DNA of 9,041 nucleotides. Origin: Candidatus Hydrogenedentota bacterium (GTDB taxonomy: Bacteria > Hydrogenedentota > Hydrogenedentia > Hydrogenedentales > SLHB01). Location: contig SLHB01000053.1 of NCBI GenBank assembly GCA_007136375.1, forward strand, positions 1 through 9,041. Reading direction: 5' to 3'. Shown one piece after another: positions 1 through 5,962 of this stretch (positions are counted from its first letter, which is position 1; each line of letters begins with the position of its first letter). A model generated the notes under the pieces. The model did not search any database and was not told the DNA's origin. It saw only the letters and a program-made list of their open reading frames with translations. The position numbers and the translations under genes are program-made.

Positions 1-790
1 AAGCCGCCCCGACTACTGGCGGCTCTCCCCCTGGGAGCCCGAGGCCCGGCGCATCATTTCCGAGATCTACGAGGACCTGGCCCGGCATGCCGCCTTCGAC
101 GGCGTCCTCTTCCACGACGACGCCTACCTGAACGACCACGAGGACGCCGCGGCCTTCCCCGACGAGCCGGGTCGACTCCCCACGGTGCGGGAGCGCACCG
201 ATGCGCTCTTCGAGCTCACCGACGAGATGATGGAGGTGGTCCGCCGGCACCGGCCCGCGGCTCGCTCCGCCCGGAACCTCTACGCCCGGGTGGTCCTCGA
301 GCCCGAGTCCGAGGCCTGGTTCGCCCAGAACTTCGTCCGGTCCCTGGACCACTACGACCACACGGCGGTCATGGCCATGCCCTTCATGGAGGGGGCGCGG
401 GACGCCGGCCGCTGGCTGGACCGGCTTCTGGAACGGGTGGCCGCGGTCCCCGGCGGGCTCGCCGGCACGGTGTTCGAGCTGCAGAGCGTGGACTGGCGCA
501 CCCAGACTCCGGTTCCCGCGGAGGAACTCGCGGGGTACGAGCCGCCGGACCCCACCATCACCCCTTCCGTGGGACATCACCAGGAATGGGTCGACGCCTG
601 CCGCGGCGAGGGCGAAACGCTGTGCCACTTCGGATATTCGATGCGCATCACGGAAACGGTGCTCCTGGGGAACGTGGCCTACCGCAGCGGCCGGACCCTG
701 GAGTGGGATGCGGAGCGCTTCGCCATCCCCAACGCCCATGAGGCCGAGGGCTACCTGCAACGGGGGTACCGGCCCGGTTGGACCCTCTGA
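1..790 (+). CDS. PgaB-like GH153 domain, 5'-truncated, joined in frame to a Gfo/Idh oxidoreductase tail
   Basis: The gene enters from the left edge, open from base 2, and ends at TGA 788-790. The first about 179 codons match the C-terminal glycoside hydrolase (GH153) half of PgaB, the periplasmic poly-beta-1,6-GlcNAc N-deacetylase/hydrolase used in biofilm polysaccharide export. The signature stretches are RLSPWEPEARR, FDGVLFHDDAYLND, ARNLYARVVLEPESEAWFAQN, DHTAVMAMPFMEG and FELQSVDW. The deacetylase half would lie upstream. At codons 536-545 the PgaB similarity stops before the family's final NGVKNYGYYPDNF-like strand. The last about 84 residues instead match the C-terminal tail of Gfo/Idh/MocA oxidoreductases: EPPDPTI, GHHQEWVDAC, ITETVLLGNVAYRSG, LEWDAERF and a terminal GWTL. 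No Rossmann fold is present for that part. By hand count 11 of about 179 codons end in A/T before the join and 12 of 83 after. Both family assignments are strong. Whether one protein is really made is uncertain. Confidence 0.85.
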   Translation, partial: SRPDYWRLSPWEPEARRIISEIYEDLARHAAFDGVLFHDDAYLNDHEDAAAFPDEPGRLPTVRERTDALFELTDEMMEVVRRHRPAARSARNLYARVVLEPESEAWFAQNFVRSLDHYDHTAVMAMPFMEGARDAGRWLDRLLERVAAVPGGLAGTVFELQSVDWRTQTPVPAEELAGYEPPDPTITPSVGHHQEWVDACRGEGETLCHFGYSMRITETVLLGNVAYRSGRTLEWDAERFAIPNAHEAEGYLQRGYRPGWTL

Positions 791-854
791 ACAGGCGCGC
801 CGCCAGTTCCTGTTCGCGGGGCTGGAGCCGGGGAAGCGTGAAAGGGCCGCTGCG

Positions 855-2105
855 ATGATGACACGGCGGGATTTCCTGTCGGCCGCGCTGGCGGGCGGGC
901 TTGGCTGGGGCTTGCGCCCGGTTTGGCGCTCCGTTGGGGCGGCGGCGGACGGACCAGGTTACGCCATCGGGCTTGAAACGCCGGCGCGCCGCTATGATGG
1001 AGCGAGCTGCTGGGTTCACGCGCGGGCGGGCGTCGCGCCTGGCGCCGGCAGCGACGGCGGCTCCCGCGTTGTCATGACGATGAACCTGAAAGATCTCTCC
1101 GGTTCGGACCTGTTTGACGCCGTTTACGGCCTGCATTCCAATGATTCGGGCGCGAATTGGTCCGAACCCCGGGAGATTCGAACTTTAGGCCAAGAAACGG
1201 TCACGGTGGACGGAGAAGGGGACTCACAAGCGGCGCTCAGCGACTTCTGGCCTCGATGGCACGCGTCCCAGGGCGTCCTCTTGGGCACGGGGCACACGGT
1301 CAAGTATCAGGATGGACGCGTGATGAGTCCGCGGCCCCGCCATACGGCCTACGCGTGCTATGACCCGGCCGCCGGCGCGTGGTCCCGGTGGAGGCGGCTG
1401 TCCATGCCGGACGAGGACGCCTTCTACAACCTGGGCGCGGGCTGCACCCAACGGCACGATCTGCCCGGCGGCGCGATACTCCTGCCGGTGTATGGCGTGG
1501 GCCGGGGAGCACGCTCGCGCGTTTGCGTGCTCCGGTGCGGCTTCGACGGCGCAAGGCTGCGCTACGAGGACCACGGGGCCTGGCTGAGCGTGGACGACGG
1601 CACCCGGGGCCTTCACGAACCCTCGCTGGCCCGGTTCGGGGGCGAGTACTACTTGACGATCCGCAATGACCTCCGGGGTTACGTGACGCGGAGCGCGGAC
1701 GGATTGGACTTCGAGCCCATCCGGCCTTGGACCTTTGATGATGGCGAAGACCTGGGCAACTACAATACGCAACAGCATTGGGTGATCCACAGCGGCGCCC
1801 TGTTCCTCGTCTACACCCGGCGCGGGGCGGACAACGATCATGTGTTCCGCCACCGGGCGCCCTTGTTCATGGCTCAGGTAGATCCGGAGCGGCTGTGCGT
1901 GATTCGCGCGACGGAGCAGATCCTCGTTCCCGAGCGGGGCGCGCGTCTTGGCAATTTCGGCGTGACCGATGTCAGCGCGGAGGAGACCTGGGTGACCGTG
2001 GCGGAATGGATGCAGCCCCCAGGCGTGGACGCCCATGGAAGCGACGGCAGCGTCTTCATCGCGCGGATCCGTTGGGACCGGCCCAACGCCCTGTTCGGCG
2101 CGTAA
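855..2105 (+). CDS. Tat-exported sialidase-like (BNR/Asp-box) beta-propeller protein
   Basis: The product is 416 aa. It starts with a twin-arginine signal, MMTRRDFLSAALAGG, followed by a hydrophobic stretch and an Ala-rich end near residues 26-31, so export by the Tat pathway is likely. The body looks like a sialidase-superfamily propeller. There is a good Asp-box at residues 95-102 (SNDSGANW), a degenerate one near 280-286 (SADGLDF) and a family-typical MTMNLKDLSGSD segment before the first box. I do not see the N-terminal RIP-type arginine motif of true exo-sialidases, so the substrate is unassigned. The ATG at 855 (or 858) is chosen over an in-frame ATG at 708 because the Tat signal begins there and AAAGGG lies at 841-846. 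The 708 start would overlap the upstream gene and add about 49 low-complexity residues. The gene ends in tandem stops TAATAA. Its neighbours, a Gfo/Idh tail upstream and DUF1080 downstream, suggest glycan processing. Confidence 0.8.
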   Translation: MMTRRDFLSAALAGGLGWGLRPVWRSVGAAADGPGYAIGLETPARRYDGASCWVHARAGVAPGAGSDGGSRVVMTMNLKDLSGSDLFDAVYGLHSNDSGANWSEPREIRTLGQETVTVDGEGDSQAALSDFWPRWHASQGVLLGTGHTVKYQDGRVMSPRPRHTAYACYDPAAGAWSRWRRLSMPDEDAFYNLGAGCTQRHDLPGGAILLPVYGVGRGARSRVCVLRCGFDGARLRYEDHGAWLSVDDGTRGLHEPSLARFGGEYYLTIRNDLRGYVTRSADGLDFEPIRPWTFDDGEDLGNYNTQQHWVIHSGALFLVYTRRGADNDHVFRHRAPLFMAQVDPERLCVIRATEQILVPERGARLGNFGVTDVSAEETWVTVAEWMQPPGVDAHGSDGSVFIARIRWDRPNALFGA

Positions 2106-2162
2106 TAAGCTTGCGGCGAGGGCTGTTCCCGCCGGAGCGCATGGCGCCATGAAAGGAAATGG

Positions 2163-2534
2163 ATGATTACGTATCAAGCCTATACGGTGTTGCATGTCGT
2201 GGGCGTGCTGTTTGTGTTCTTCGGGTTCGGCGCGAGCCTCATGCAGCTCAAAGTGGACGAAGCCGCCCAAAAGACGCTCCGGCGCTGGACGGGCATCCTC
2301 CACGGGGCCGGCCTGTTGCTGTTGCTCGTGGCGGGTTTCGGGCTCCTCGCCCGCATGGGCATCCATTGGCCCTGGCCCGCGTGGGTGTGGGGCAAGGTTG
2401 TCATCTGGCTCGCCCTGGGCGGGGTCATAGCCCTCTACAAGCGAGGCGTTGGCGCCGAGGCGGCGCGCATCGCCTTGGTGCTGGCCTTGGGGACGTTGGC
2501 GGTCTGGCTGGCCGTGTACAAGCCCGGGCACTGA
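2163..2534 (+). CDS. Small four-helix integral membrane protein, unknown function
   Basis: The product is 123 aa and almost entirely hydrophobic. Four predicted membrane segments lie at about residues 5-26, 45-64, 75-93 and 101-119, joined by short charged loops (KVDEAAQKTLRRW, LYKRGVGAEAAR). Two histidines lie near or inside helices (H11 in helix 1, H47 just before helix 2), and the segments GFGLLARMG and PWPAWVWGKVVIW look conserved-like. The His-containing four-helix layout vaguely recalls SirB2-like or heme/copper-handling membrane proteins, but I cannot assign a family. The start is ATG 2163, with the purine-rich AAAGGA at 2153-2157 just upstream. A perfect 10-bp palindrome, ATGGCGCCAT, lies at 2141-2150. 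The gene begins 57 bp after the sialidase-like gene on the same strand and is probably cotranscribed with it. Confidence 0.75.
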   Translation: MITYQAYTVLHVVGVLFVFFGFGASLMQLKVDEAAQKTLRRWTGILHGAGLLLLLVAGFGLLARMGIHWPWPAWVWGKVVIWLALGGVIALYKRGVGAEAARIALVLALGTLAVWLAVYKPGH

Positions 2535-2671
2535 CGGAACCGCGACGGTTTGATAAGCGCGCGGCGGCGGGAGTATTCTGCCCCGGACACGGCGGGGCTG
2601 AAACGTGGCCGCCCGTGGAGCACGCCTTGTGCTGGATGGCTGAACTCAATTCAACGGAGAGGAATTGGTAC
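2535..2671. other. Spacer before the DUF1080 gene
   Basis: This 137-bp spacer contains two weak stem-loops. One is AACCG/CGGTT (2538-2542 with 2546-2550), just after the membrane-protein stop. The other is GCCCCG/CGGGGC (2580-2585 with 2593-2598). Neither has a T-run, so I do not call a terminator. The ribosome binding site of the next gene lies at its end. No convincing promoter was recognised. Confidence 0.4.
2656..2663 (+). promoter_or_regulatory. Ribosome binding site that fixes the DUF1080 start
   Basis: GGAGAGGA lies 8 bases before ATG 2672. The same frame is open upstream as far as 2159, so this site, together with the signal peptide beginning at MIMRC, decides the true start. Confidence 0.75.
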
Positions 2672-3424
2672 ATGATTATGCGTTGCCTGTTTGCGCCGAT
2701 GATCGCTCTTGCCTTGGTCGTTATGCCCGCCGCGGCGGAGGAGCCGCCCCCCTTGTCCGGCGACGGCTGGATCTCGTTGTTCAATGGCGAGGACTTCACC
2801 GGCTGGGAAGTGCCGGAAGACGGGCCTTGGGCCATAGTGGATGGGACCATCGATTGCGATCCCGCGCGTTCGCCCGGGGTGGGCGGCGATGTGTGGACCG
2901 AAGATGAGTTTGGCGACTTCATGCTGTACGCGGAATGGCGTATCACCGACGCGCCCACCATCGAGAACCTGCCGCTCATCGCGCCGGACGGCGCCTTCGT
3001 CACGGATGACGAAGGCAATGTGGTGACGGTCGAGCGGCCAAACGCGGACTCCGGCATCTACCTGCGCGGCCAGTCCAAGGCCCAGGTGAACATTTGGAAC
3101 TGGCCCGTCGGCTCCGGCGAAGTCTACGGTTACCGCATGGACCAATCGATGCCCGCGGAAGTGCGCGCCGGCGTGACGCCCCGGGTCGCGGCGGACAATG
3201 AGATCGGCGAATGGAACACCTTCGTGATCACGATGATCGGCGACCGGCTGTCCGTCATTCTCAACGGCGAAGTGGTTCTCGACCACGCCCAACTCCCCGG
3301 CGTCGCCGAGGAAGGCCCTCTCGCCCTGCAATTCCACGGCAGCTACAACGCAGAGACGGAAGAATACGGACCGGCCTCGAGCCTCGTCCAGTTCCGGAAC
3401 CTCTACGTGAAGCCTTTGGACTGA
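2672..3424 (+). CDS. Exported DUF1080 protein (3-keto-disaccharide hydrolase-like domain)
   Basis: The product is 250 aa with an N-terminal signal peptide (residues 1 to about 22, hydrophobic FAPMIALALVVMP, cleavage probably after AAA). The mature part is a DUF1080 domain, a jelly-roll fold of the concanavalin type now linked to 3-keto-glycoside hydrolysis. Landmarks are WISLFNGEDFTGWEV at 33-47, NADSGIYLRGQ at 124-134, VNIWNWPVGSGEVYG at 139-153, WNTFVITMIGDRLSVILNGE at 181-200, GPLALQFHG at 215-223 and the closing VQFRNLYVKPL at 239-249. A segment of about 20 residues (95-122) looks like an insertion relative to the shortest family members. DUF1080 proteins often work with Gfo/Idh 3-dehydrogenases that make the 3-keto sugars. 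An oxidoreductase tail at 539-790 and the sialidase-like gene fit this setting. The family call is firm; the substrate is unknown. Confidence 0.9.
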   Translation: MIMRCLFAPMIALALVVMPAAAEEPPPLSGDGWISLFNGEDFTGWEVPEDGPWAIVDGTIDCDPARSPGVGGDVWTEDEFGDFMLYAEWRITDAPTIENLPLIAPDGAFVTDDEGNVVTVERPNADSGIYLRGQSKAQVNIWNWPVGSGEVYGYRMDQSMPAEVRAGVTPRVAADNEIGEWNTFVITMIGDRLSVILNGEVVLDHAQLPGVAEEGPLALQFHGSYNAETEEYGPASSLVQFRNLYVKPLD

Positions 3425-3463
3425 CGTGGGTCCGGGGGGACGACGACGCTAGGTCTTTTCGCG

Positions 3464-3504
3464 CCCCCTGCCTCCGGCTCGCGCTGGACGGCAGGGGGTT
3501 TCTT
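3464..3504 (+). terminator. Rho-independent terminator after the DUF1080 gene
   Basis: CCCCCTGCC (3464-3472) pairs perfectly with GGCAGGGGG (3490-3498). This gives a 9-bp stem with a 17-nt partly structured loop, followed by TTTCTT (3499-3504). It lies 39 bp after the stop codon and suits the plus strand. On the minus strand the stem is followed by CGCGAAAAG, so a terminator role there is unlikely. Confidence 0.75.
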
Positions 3505-3513
3505 CGATCAAGG

Positions 3514-3672
3514 TCAACTGCTGACGTGAACGGACTTCGAGCCGCCCCGATCCGGCGGTATGTCGTCCGGGCGGCCGTCGAAAGAAAAGCGAACCGCCCA
3601 GTCCTTTTTCAACAGTTCTTCCGCTGCGGCGACACGCGGCAAAGCCGACAGTGTCTTGACGTGCTTGACCAT
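3514..3672 (-). CDS. Possible small protein, 52 aa, unknown
   Basis: This is a minus-strand ORF from ATG (3672-3670) to TGA (3516-3514). The product begins MVKHVKTLSALPRVAAAEEL, continues with LLKKDWAVRFSFDGRPDD and ends in KSVHVSS. It looks like a charged helix followed by a short strand-like region. AAGGA lies 9 nt before the ATG, and an in-frame TAA lies 15 nt upstream, so this is the first start. The ATG overlaps the stop of an upstream 56-aa minus ORF (3842-3672) as TGATG, the arrangement seen in coupled genes. That upstream ORF has no ribosome site and a low-complexity sequence. No family was recognised. It could be a real microprotein, a gene remnant or chance in GC-rich DNA. Confidence 0.3.
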   Translation of the reverse strand: MVKHVKTLSALPRVAAAEELLKKDWAVRFSFDGRPDDIPPDRGGSKSVHVSS

Positions 3673-3833
3673 CAGAGCGCATCCTTATCGCTTGCGCCAC
3701 CGGCATTGGGCGCTTCCTCCGCGCCCCCTATGATAGCATCGCCGCCGCGGTTCGCGCTGGTCCGTCCGTAGCAGCAGGGTGTTGAGGTTTGCCTTTGTGT
3801 TCCGGTGTGGCGCATATGCTCCGGGAGATCGAG

Positions 3834-3839
3834 TATAAT
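3834..3839 (+). promoter_or_regulatory. Candidate -10 box (TATAAT) for the PEP-CTERM gene
   Basis: A perfect TATAAT sits in a locally AT-richer patch about 144 bp before the start at 3983. No recognisable -35 hexamer lies 16-18 bp upstream (CGCATA or similar). The call rests on the -10 box and on the absence of a better site between the upstream terminator and the gene. Confidence 0.4.
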
Positions 3840-3970
3840 CATAGTATCACTGTGGGCGAGAGCGCCCGCCGATGACAGGGTTGCACGAAGAACGCAGGGT
3901 GGTGGAGCGACACGGGGCCGGGGAGAAGCGTTTACTGGACCCGAGCCGCCAGGCGGCGAAAAAAAGGGTG

Positions 3971-3975
3971 GGAGG
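3971..3975 (+). promoter_or_regulatory. Ribosome binding site that fixes the PEP-CTERM gene start
   Basis: GGAGG lies 7 nt before ATG 3983. An in-frame ATG at 3872 would add 37 highly charged residues before the hydrophobic signal segment and has no comparable site, so 3983 is preferred. Confidence 0.7.
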
Positions 3976-3982
3976 CGCCAAG

Positions 3983-4822
3983 ATGCAGACGACATTTCTC
4001 GGCGCGGTGATGGTTGTGGCGAGCGTGGGGTTGGTCCCCGTGGAGCCTTGGACGCCGGAAGACGAGACGCTCAACCTGTACGAGATCTTCAACGCGCTGT
4101 ACGAGACCGAGTATGTGACGAACCGCGAGTTGGAGCCGTTGCGCATCGAGCCCGCGCAGCGTTTTCAACCCGGCGCGGGACGCGTCACCGCGGAGGCGCG
4201 CTCGCGCTTCGCGGGGCACGACAAGACCTTCGGATACTACGTGGACACGGACGGCGGGGAGGTGGATCGCCGCGATTTGTTCACGGTGACCGCGACCGGC
4301 ATTCTGGAACGGGGCGAATTCGAGGAATCGTTCTCCGCGGGGGACGCGGTGGGCTTTTACATGCGCTCCGAAGGCACGGGCCAGATCTGGCATAGCGACC
4401 CGGCCTTGAACGACAGCGCCTGGGCGGACGAGCAACACCTCATCGTATACAACAGCCCAGAAGACAACGCCTTCTTGCTAGTGTGGGAAGAACACCCCTA
4501 TGACAGGGCGGATCTGGGCTTCACGGGCCTCGCCGTGGAGCTCCATCTTGGGCCGGGCGGCTTCATTCTGCCCTATTCCGCGGCGGCGTTGGCGTTCCCA
4601 TTGCTAGCTATGATGGGGGACCCATCGTCTGGCGGCCTCGGCTTGTTCCCGCCTTCCTTTGTCACCCCCGGGCTTCCGCGGTTCGGGCCGCCTGGCCCCA
4701 ATCCCCGTCCGCCCGGTCCGCCTCAGATCATTCCGGAGCCGGACACCATAGCCCTCTTCGGCATCGGCTTCGCCTGTCTGGGGGCCATGTACGTGTACCG
4801 GCGGCGGCGCGAACAGGCCTGA
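3983..4822 (+). CDS. PEP-CTERM sorting-domain protein with DUF4114-like region
   Basis: The product is 279 aa. An N-terminal hydrophobic segment (residues about 3-20) acts as a signal peptide. Residues about 75-187 resemble DUF4114-type extracellular domains: KTFGYYVDTDGG, VGFYMRSEGTGQIWHSD, HLIVYNSPEDNAFLLVWEEH and YDRADLGFTGLAVEL, matching the family's W-E-D...DYND-like ending. A second hydrophobic stretch at 192-211 and a Pro/Gly-rich linker (223-249) follow. The C terminus is a textbook PEP-CTERM signal: PEP at 251-253, a hydrophobic helix at about 256-272 and the basic tail RRRR at 273-276. Exosortase would recognise this tail, cleave it and release or anchor the protein at the cell surface, usually in bacteria that make exopolysaccharide. 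No exosortase gene is in the window. The gene stands alone, between a terminator upstream and its own terminator downstream. Confidence 0.85.
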   Translation: MQTTFLGAVMVVASVGLVPVEPWTPEDETLNLYEIFNALYETEYVTNRELEPLRIEPAQRFQPGAGRVTAEARSRFAGHDKTFGYYVDTDGGEVDRRDLFTVTATGILERGEFEESFSAGDAVGFYMRSEGTGQIWHSDPALNDSAWADEQHLIVYNSPEDNAFLLVWEEHPYDRADLGFTGLAVELHLGPGGFILPYSAAALAFPLLAMMGDPSSGGLGLFPPSFVTPGLPRFGPPGPNPRPPGPPQIIPEPDTIALFGIGFACLGAMYVYRRRREQA

Positions 4823-4857
4823 TCCGCGTACAACCCCTGAATCCAGGAGACACTCTT

Positions 4858-4902
4858 CCCCCGTTGCGTTCGCTTGCGCCGAACGCGGCGGGGGATTATT
4901 TC
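4858..4902 (+). terminator. Strong intrinsic terminator after the PEP-CTERM gene
   Basis: CCCCCGTTGCGTTCG (4858-4872) pairs with CGAACGCGGCGGGGG (4880-4894). The 15-bp stem contains two G-T wobbles and a 7-nt loop, and ATTATTTC follows. It sits between convergent genes (plus ends at 4822, minus ends at 4924). The T-rich side serves the plus strand. A tandem duplication of GCGGGAGCCC (4903-4922) follows directly. Confidence 0.8.
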
Positions 4903-4923
4903 GCGGGAGCCCGCGGGAGCCCC

Positions 4924-5397
4924 TCAGGCGTCTTCGCGCCGGGCGTATGCGGGGTAATGGCGGGCGATCCAGCGCTCGGTGTAGTTGCGGAACCGGCGCG
5001 CCTCCTCCAGGAGCGCCTGGGCTTCGTCTTCCGTGGCGACTTGCGCCATGTCGTAGTCAAGGAGGTTCCGTTTCCGGCGGCAGCCGTCGAAGTAGTCGGC
5101 CCAACGGGCCACTTCGTCGCCCATGGCGGCTTCGATGGCCTCGAAGGTCATCTGGTGGTGGCCCACGGCGGCGATGCGGAACCCCGCGCAGGCGATGACC
5201 ATTTTCGCCGCCTGGAGGACGGCGTTGTACGCCGTGGCGAAGCGGCGGTCCGCCGACAACTCCGGAATCGCCGCGTCCGCCAAGTCCCGCTCCACGACGG
5301 CGCGGAGATCGTCGATTTCCTTGCGGCTTGTCTCGTGCGGCTTAATCCGCCGCGCCTTCAACAATTTGCGCCAGGGCGTCTGGTCCCCCTTGGACAA
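4924..5397 (-). CDS. HEPN-domain protein, partner of the adjacent nucleotidyltransferase
   Basis: The product is 157 aa, all-helical in appearance. Its sequence matches HEPN-type proteins commonly encoded next to nucleotidyltransferases: WRKLLKARRIKPHETSRKEI at 9-28, VVERDLADAAIPELSADRRF at 34-53, ATAYNAVLQAAKMVI at 54-68, GHHQMTFEAI at 79-88, DYFDGCRRKRNLLDYD at 101-116 and a terminal helix with EEARRF. In MNT/HEPN modules the HEPN protein is the putative RNase toxin. Here the expected R-X4-6-H motif reads RNLLDYD, so the histidine is missing and nuclease activity cannot be assumed. The start is TTG at 5397-5395, preceded by GGGAG (5405-5409) with 7-nt spacing. It lies inside the upstream gene, giving a 56-nt overlap in another frame. 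Translational coupling to the nucleotidyltransferase is likely. Confidence 0.8.
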   Translation of the reverse strand: MSKGDQTPWRKLLKARRIKPHETSRKEIDDLRAVVERDLADAAIPELSADRRFATAYNAVLQAAKMVIACAGFRIAAVGHHQMTFEAIEAAMGDEVARWADYFDGCRRKRNLLDYDMAQVATEDEAQALLEEARRFRNYTERWIARHYPAYARREDA

Positions 5398-5962
5398 AGA
5401 GCTTCTCCCGTTTCATCGTCATCGTCAGGTAATGGTTTCCCTCCCGAAGCTTGTCCCGGAAGCGCGCGGGCGTGAAGAGGGAAAGGTGGATTTCGCGGCC
5501 GAGGCTCCATTCGAGGGCGCGCACGGGCCGGGTCAGCTCCGTCATGGAGACCTCCCCAACGACCATGAGGTCGATGTCGCTCGTGCTGTCCGATTCCATC
5601 CGCGCCATGGATCCGTAGATGAAGGCGGCCCGCACCCGTTGGCCGAAGGGCGCGAGCATGCGCCCGATCGGCGCGGCGGCGCCTGCCGTTTTGATGAGCA
5701 GGGCCCGGAGTTCGGGGAGAAAGGGGCACGCGGCGCGGGCGCGCGTCCGGGACTTGGCGGCGTCCCACTCCAGGATGCCCGCGTTCGCAAGCGCCCGCGT
5801 TTCCGCGGCGGCCTCCTCGGGCTGGGCCCCGCAACGGGACGCCAATTCTTCCAGTGGAAACCATAGATCGGCGTTGAGCACCGTGGCGCACAGCACGCCT
5901 TGGCGCAAGGGGGGCATCAGGGCGTCGAGGGGGTTGTCTCCACCGTGATCCGGAGCCGTCAC
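5342..5962 (-). CDS. Winged-helix plus minimal nucleotidyltransferase (MNT) protein
   Basis: The product is 206 aa. The N-terminal half (about 15-78) looks like a winged helix-turn-helix: VLCATVLNADLWFPLEELA, then a helix ending in TRALANAGILEWD. The C-terminal half is a Pol-beta-type minimal nucleotidyltransferase. FIYGSMARMESDSTSDIDLM carries G117-S118, then ten residues, then D129-x-D131, the exact GSX10DXD signature. A third acidic position may be E157 in REIHLSLF, and the family-like TPARFRDKLREGNHYL follows. In MntA/HepT-type systems such an enzyme transfers AMP to the HEPN partner and silences it; that role is inferred here. The GTG start (5962-5960) overlaps the stop of the upstream DUF2062 gene as GTGA, with GGAG 8 nt before it. 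The winged helix suggests self-regulation by DNA binding. The call is firm for the domains. Confidence 0.85.
   Translation of the reverse strand: MTAPDHGGDNPLDALMPPLRQGVLCATVLNADLWFPLEELASRCGAQPEEAAAETRALANAGILEWDAAKSRTRARAACPFLPELRALLIKTAGAAAPIGRMLAPFGQRVRAAFIYGSMARMESDSTSDIDLMVVGEVSMTELTRPVRALEWSLGREIHLSLFTPARFRDKLREGNHYLTMTMKREKLFVQGGPDALAQIVEGAAD

Larger units (their letters stand above)
3425..3982. other. 558-bp spacer between the DUF1080 and PEP-CTERM genes
   Basis: The spacer holds the terminator at 3464-3504, a possible 52-aa minus-strand ORF (3514-3672) and a TATAAT box at 3834-3839. A leader of about 140 nt leads up to the PEP-CTERM start and contains small stems at 3854-3867 (GGGCG/CGCCC) and 3945-3957 (GCCGC/GCGGC, followed by a run of seven A). 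I see no larger gene, tRNA or mobile-element end in it. Confidence 0.5.

Noticed and set aside
708..854. Earlier ATG for the sialidase-like gene
   Set aside because: It overlaps the preceding gene by 83 bp and places 49 unrelated residues before a clear Tat signal.
1224..2531. A 435-codon open frame on the minus strand opposite the sialidase-like and membrane-protein genes
   Set aside because: It is antisense to genes with signal peptides, motifs and ribosome sites, and its composition is shadow-like.
2159..2671. Upstream extension of the DUF1080 frame to ATG 2159
   Set aside because: The extension runs through the membrane-protein gene in another frame, translates to low-complexity Arg/Gly/Pro sequence, and would bury the signal peptide and ribosome site at 2656-2672.
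2651..3337. A 228-codon open frame on the minus strand opposite the DUF1080 gene
   Set aside because: It is fully antisense to a clear DUF1080 domain and has no motif of its own.
3872..3982. Earlier ATG for the PEP-CTERM gene
   Set aside because: It would add 37 charged residues ahead of the signal peptide and lacks a ribosome site, whereas GGAGG precedes 3983.
3854..3982. c-di-GMP (GEMM) or cobalamin riboswitch in the PEP-CTERM leader
   Set aside because: The conserved core elements of these classes were looked for by eye and not found.
4903..4922. Tandem GCGGGAGCCC duplication as the start of a repeat array
   Set aside because: There are only two copies, with no further units, so it looks like a simple local duplication beside the terminator.
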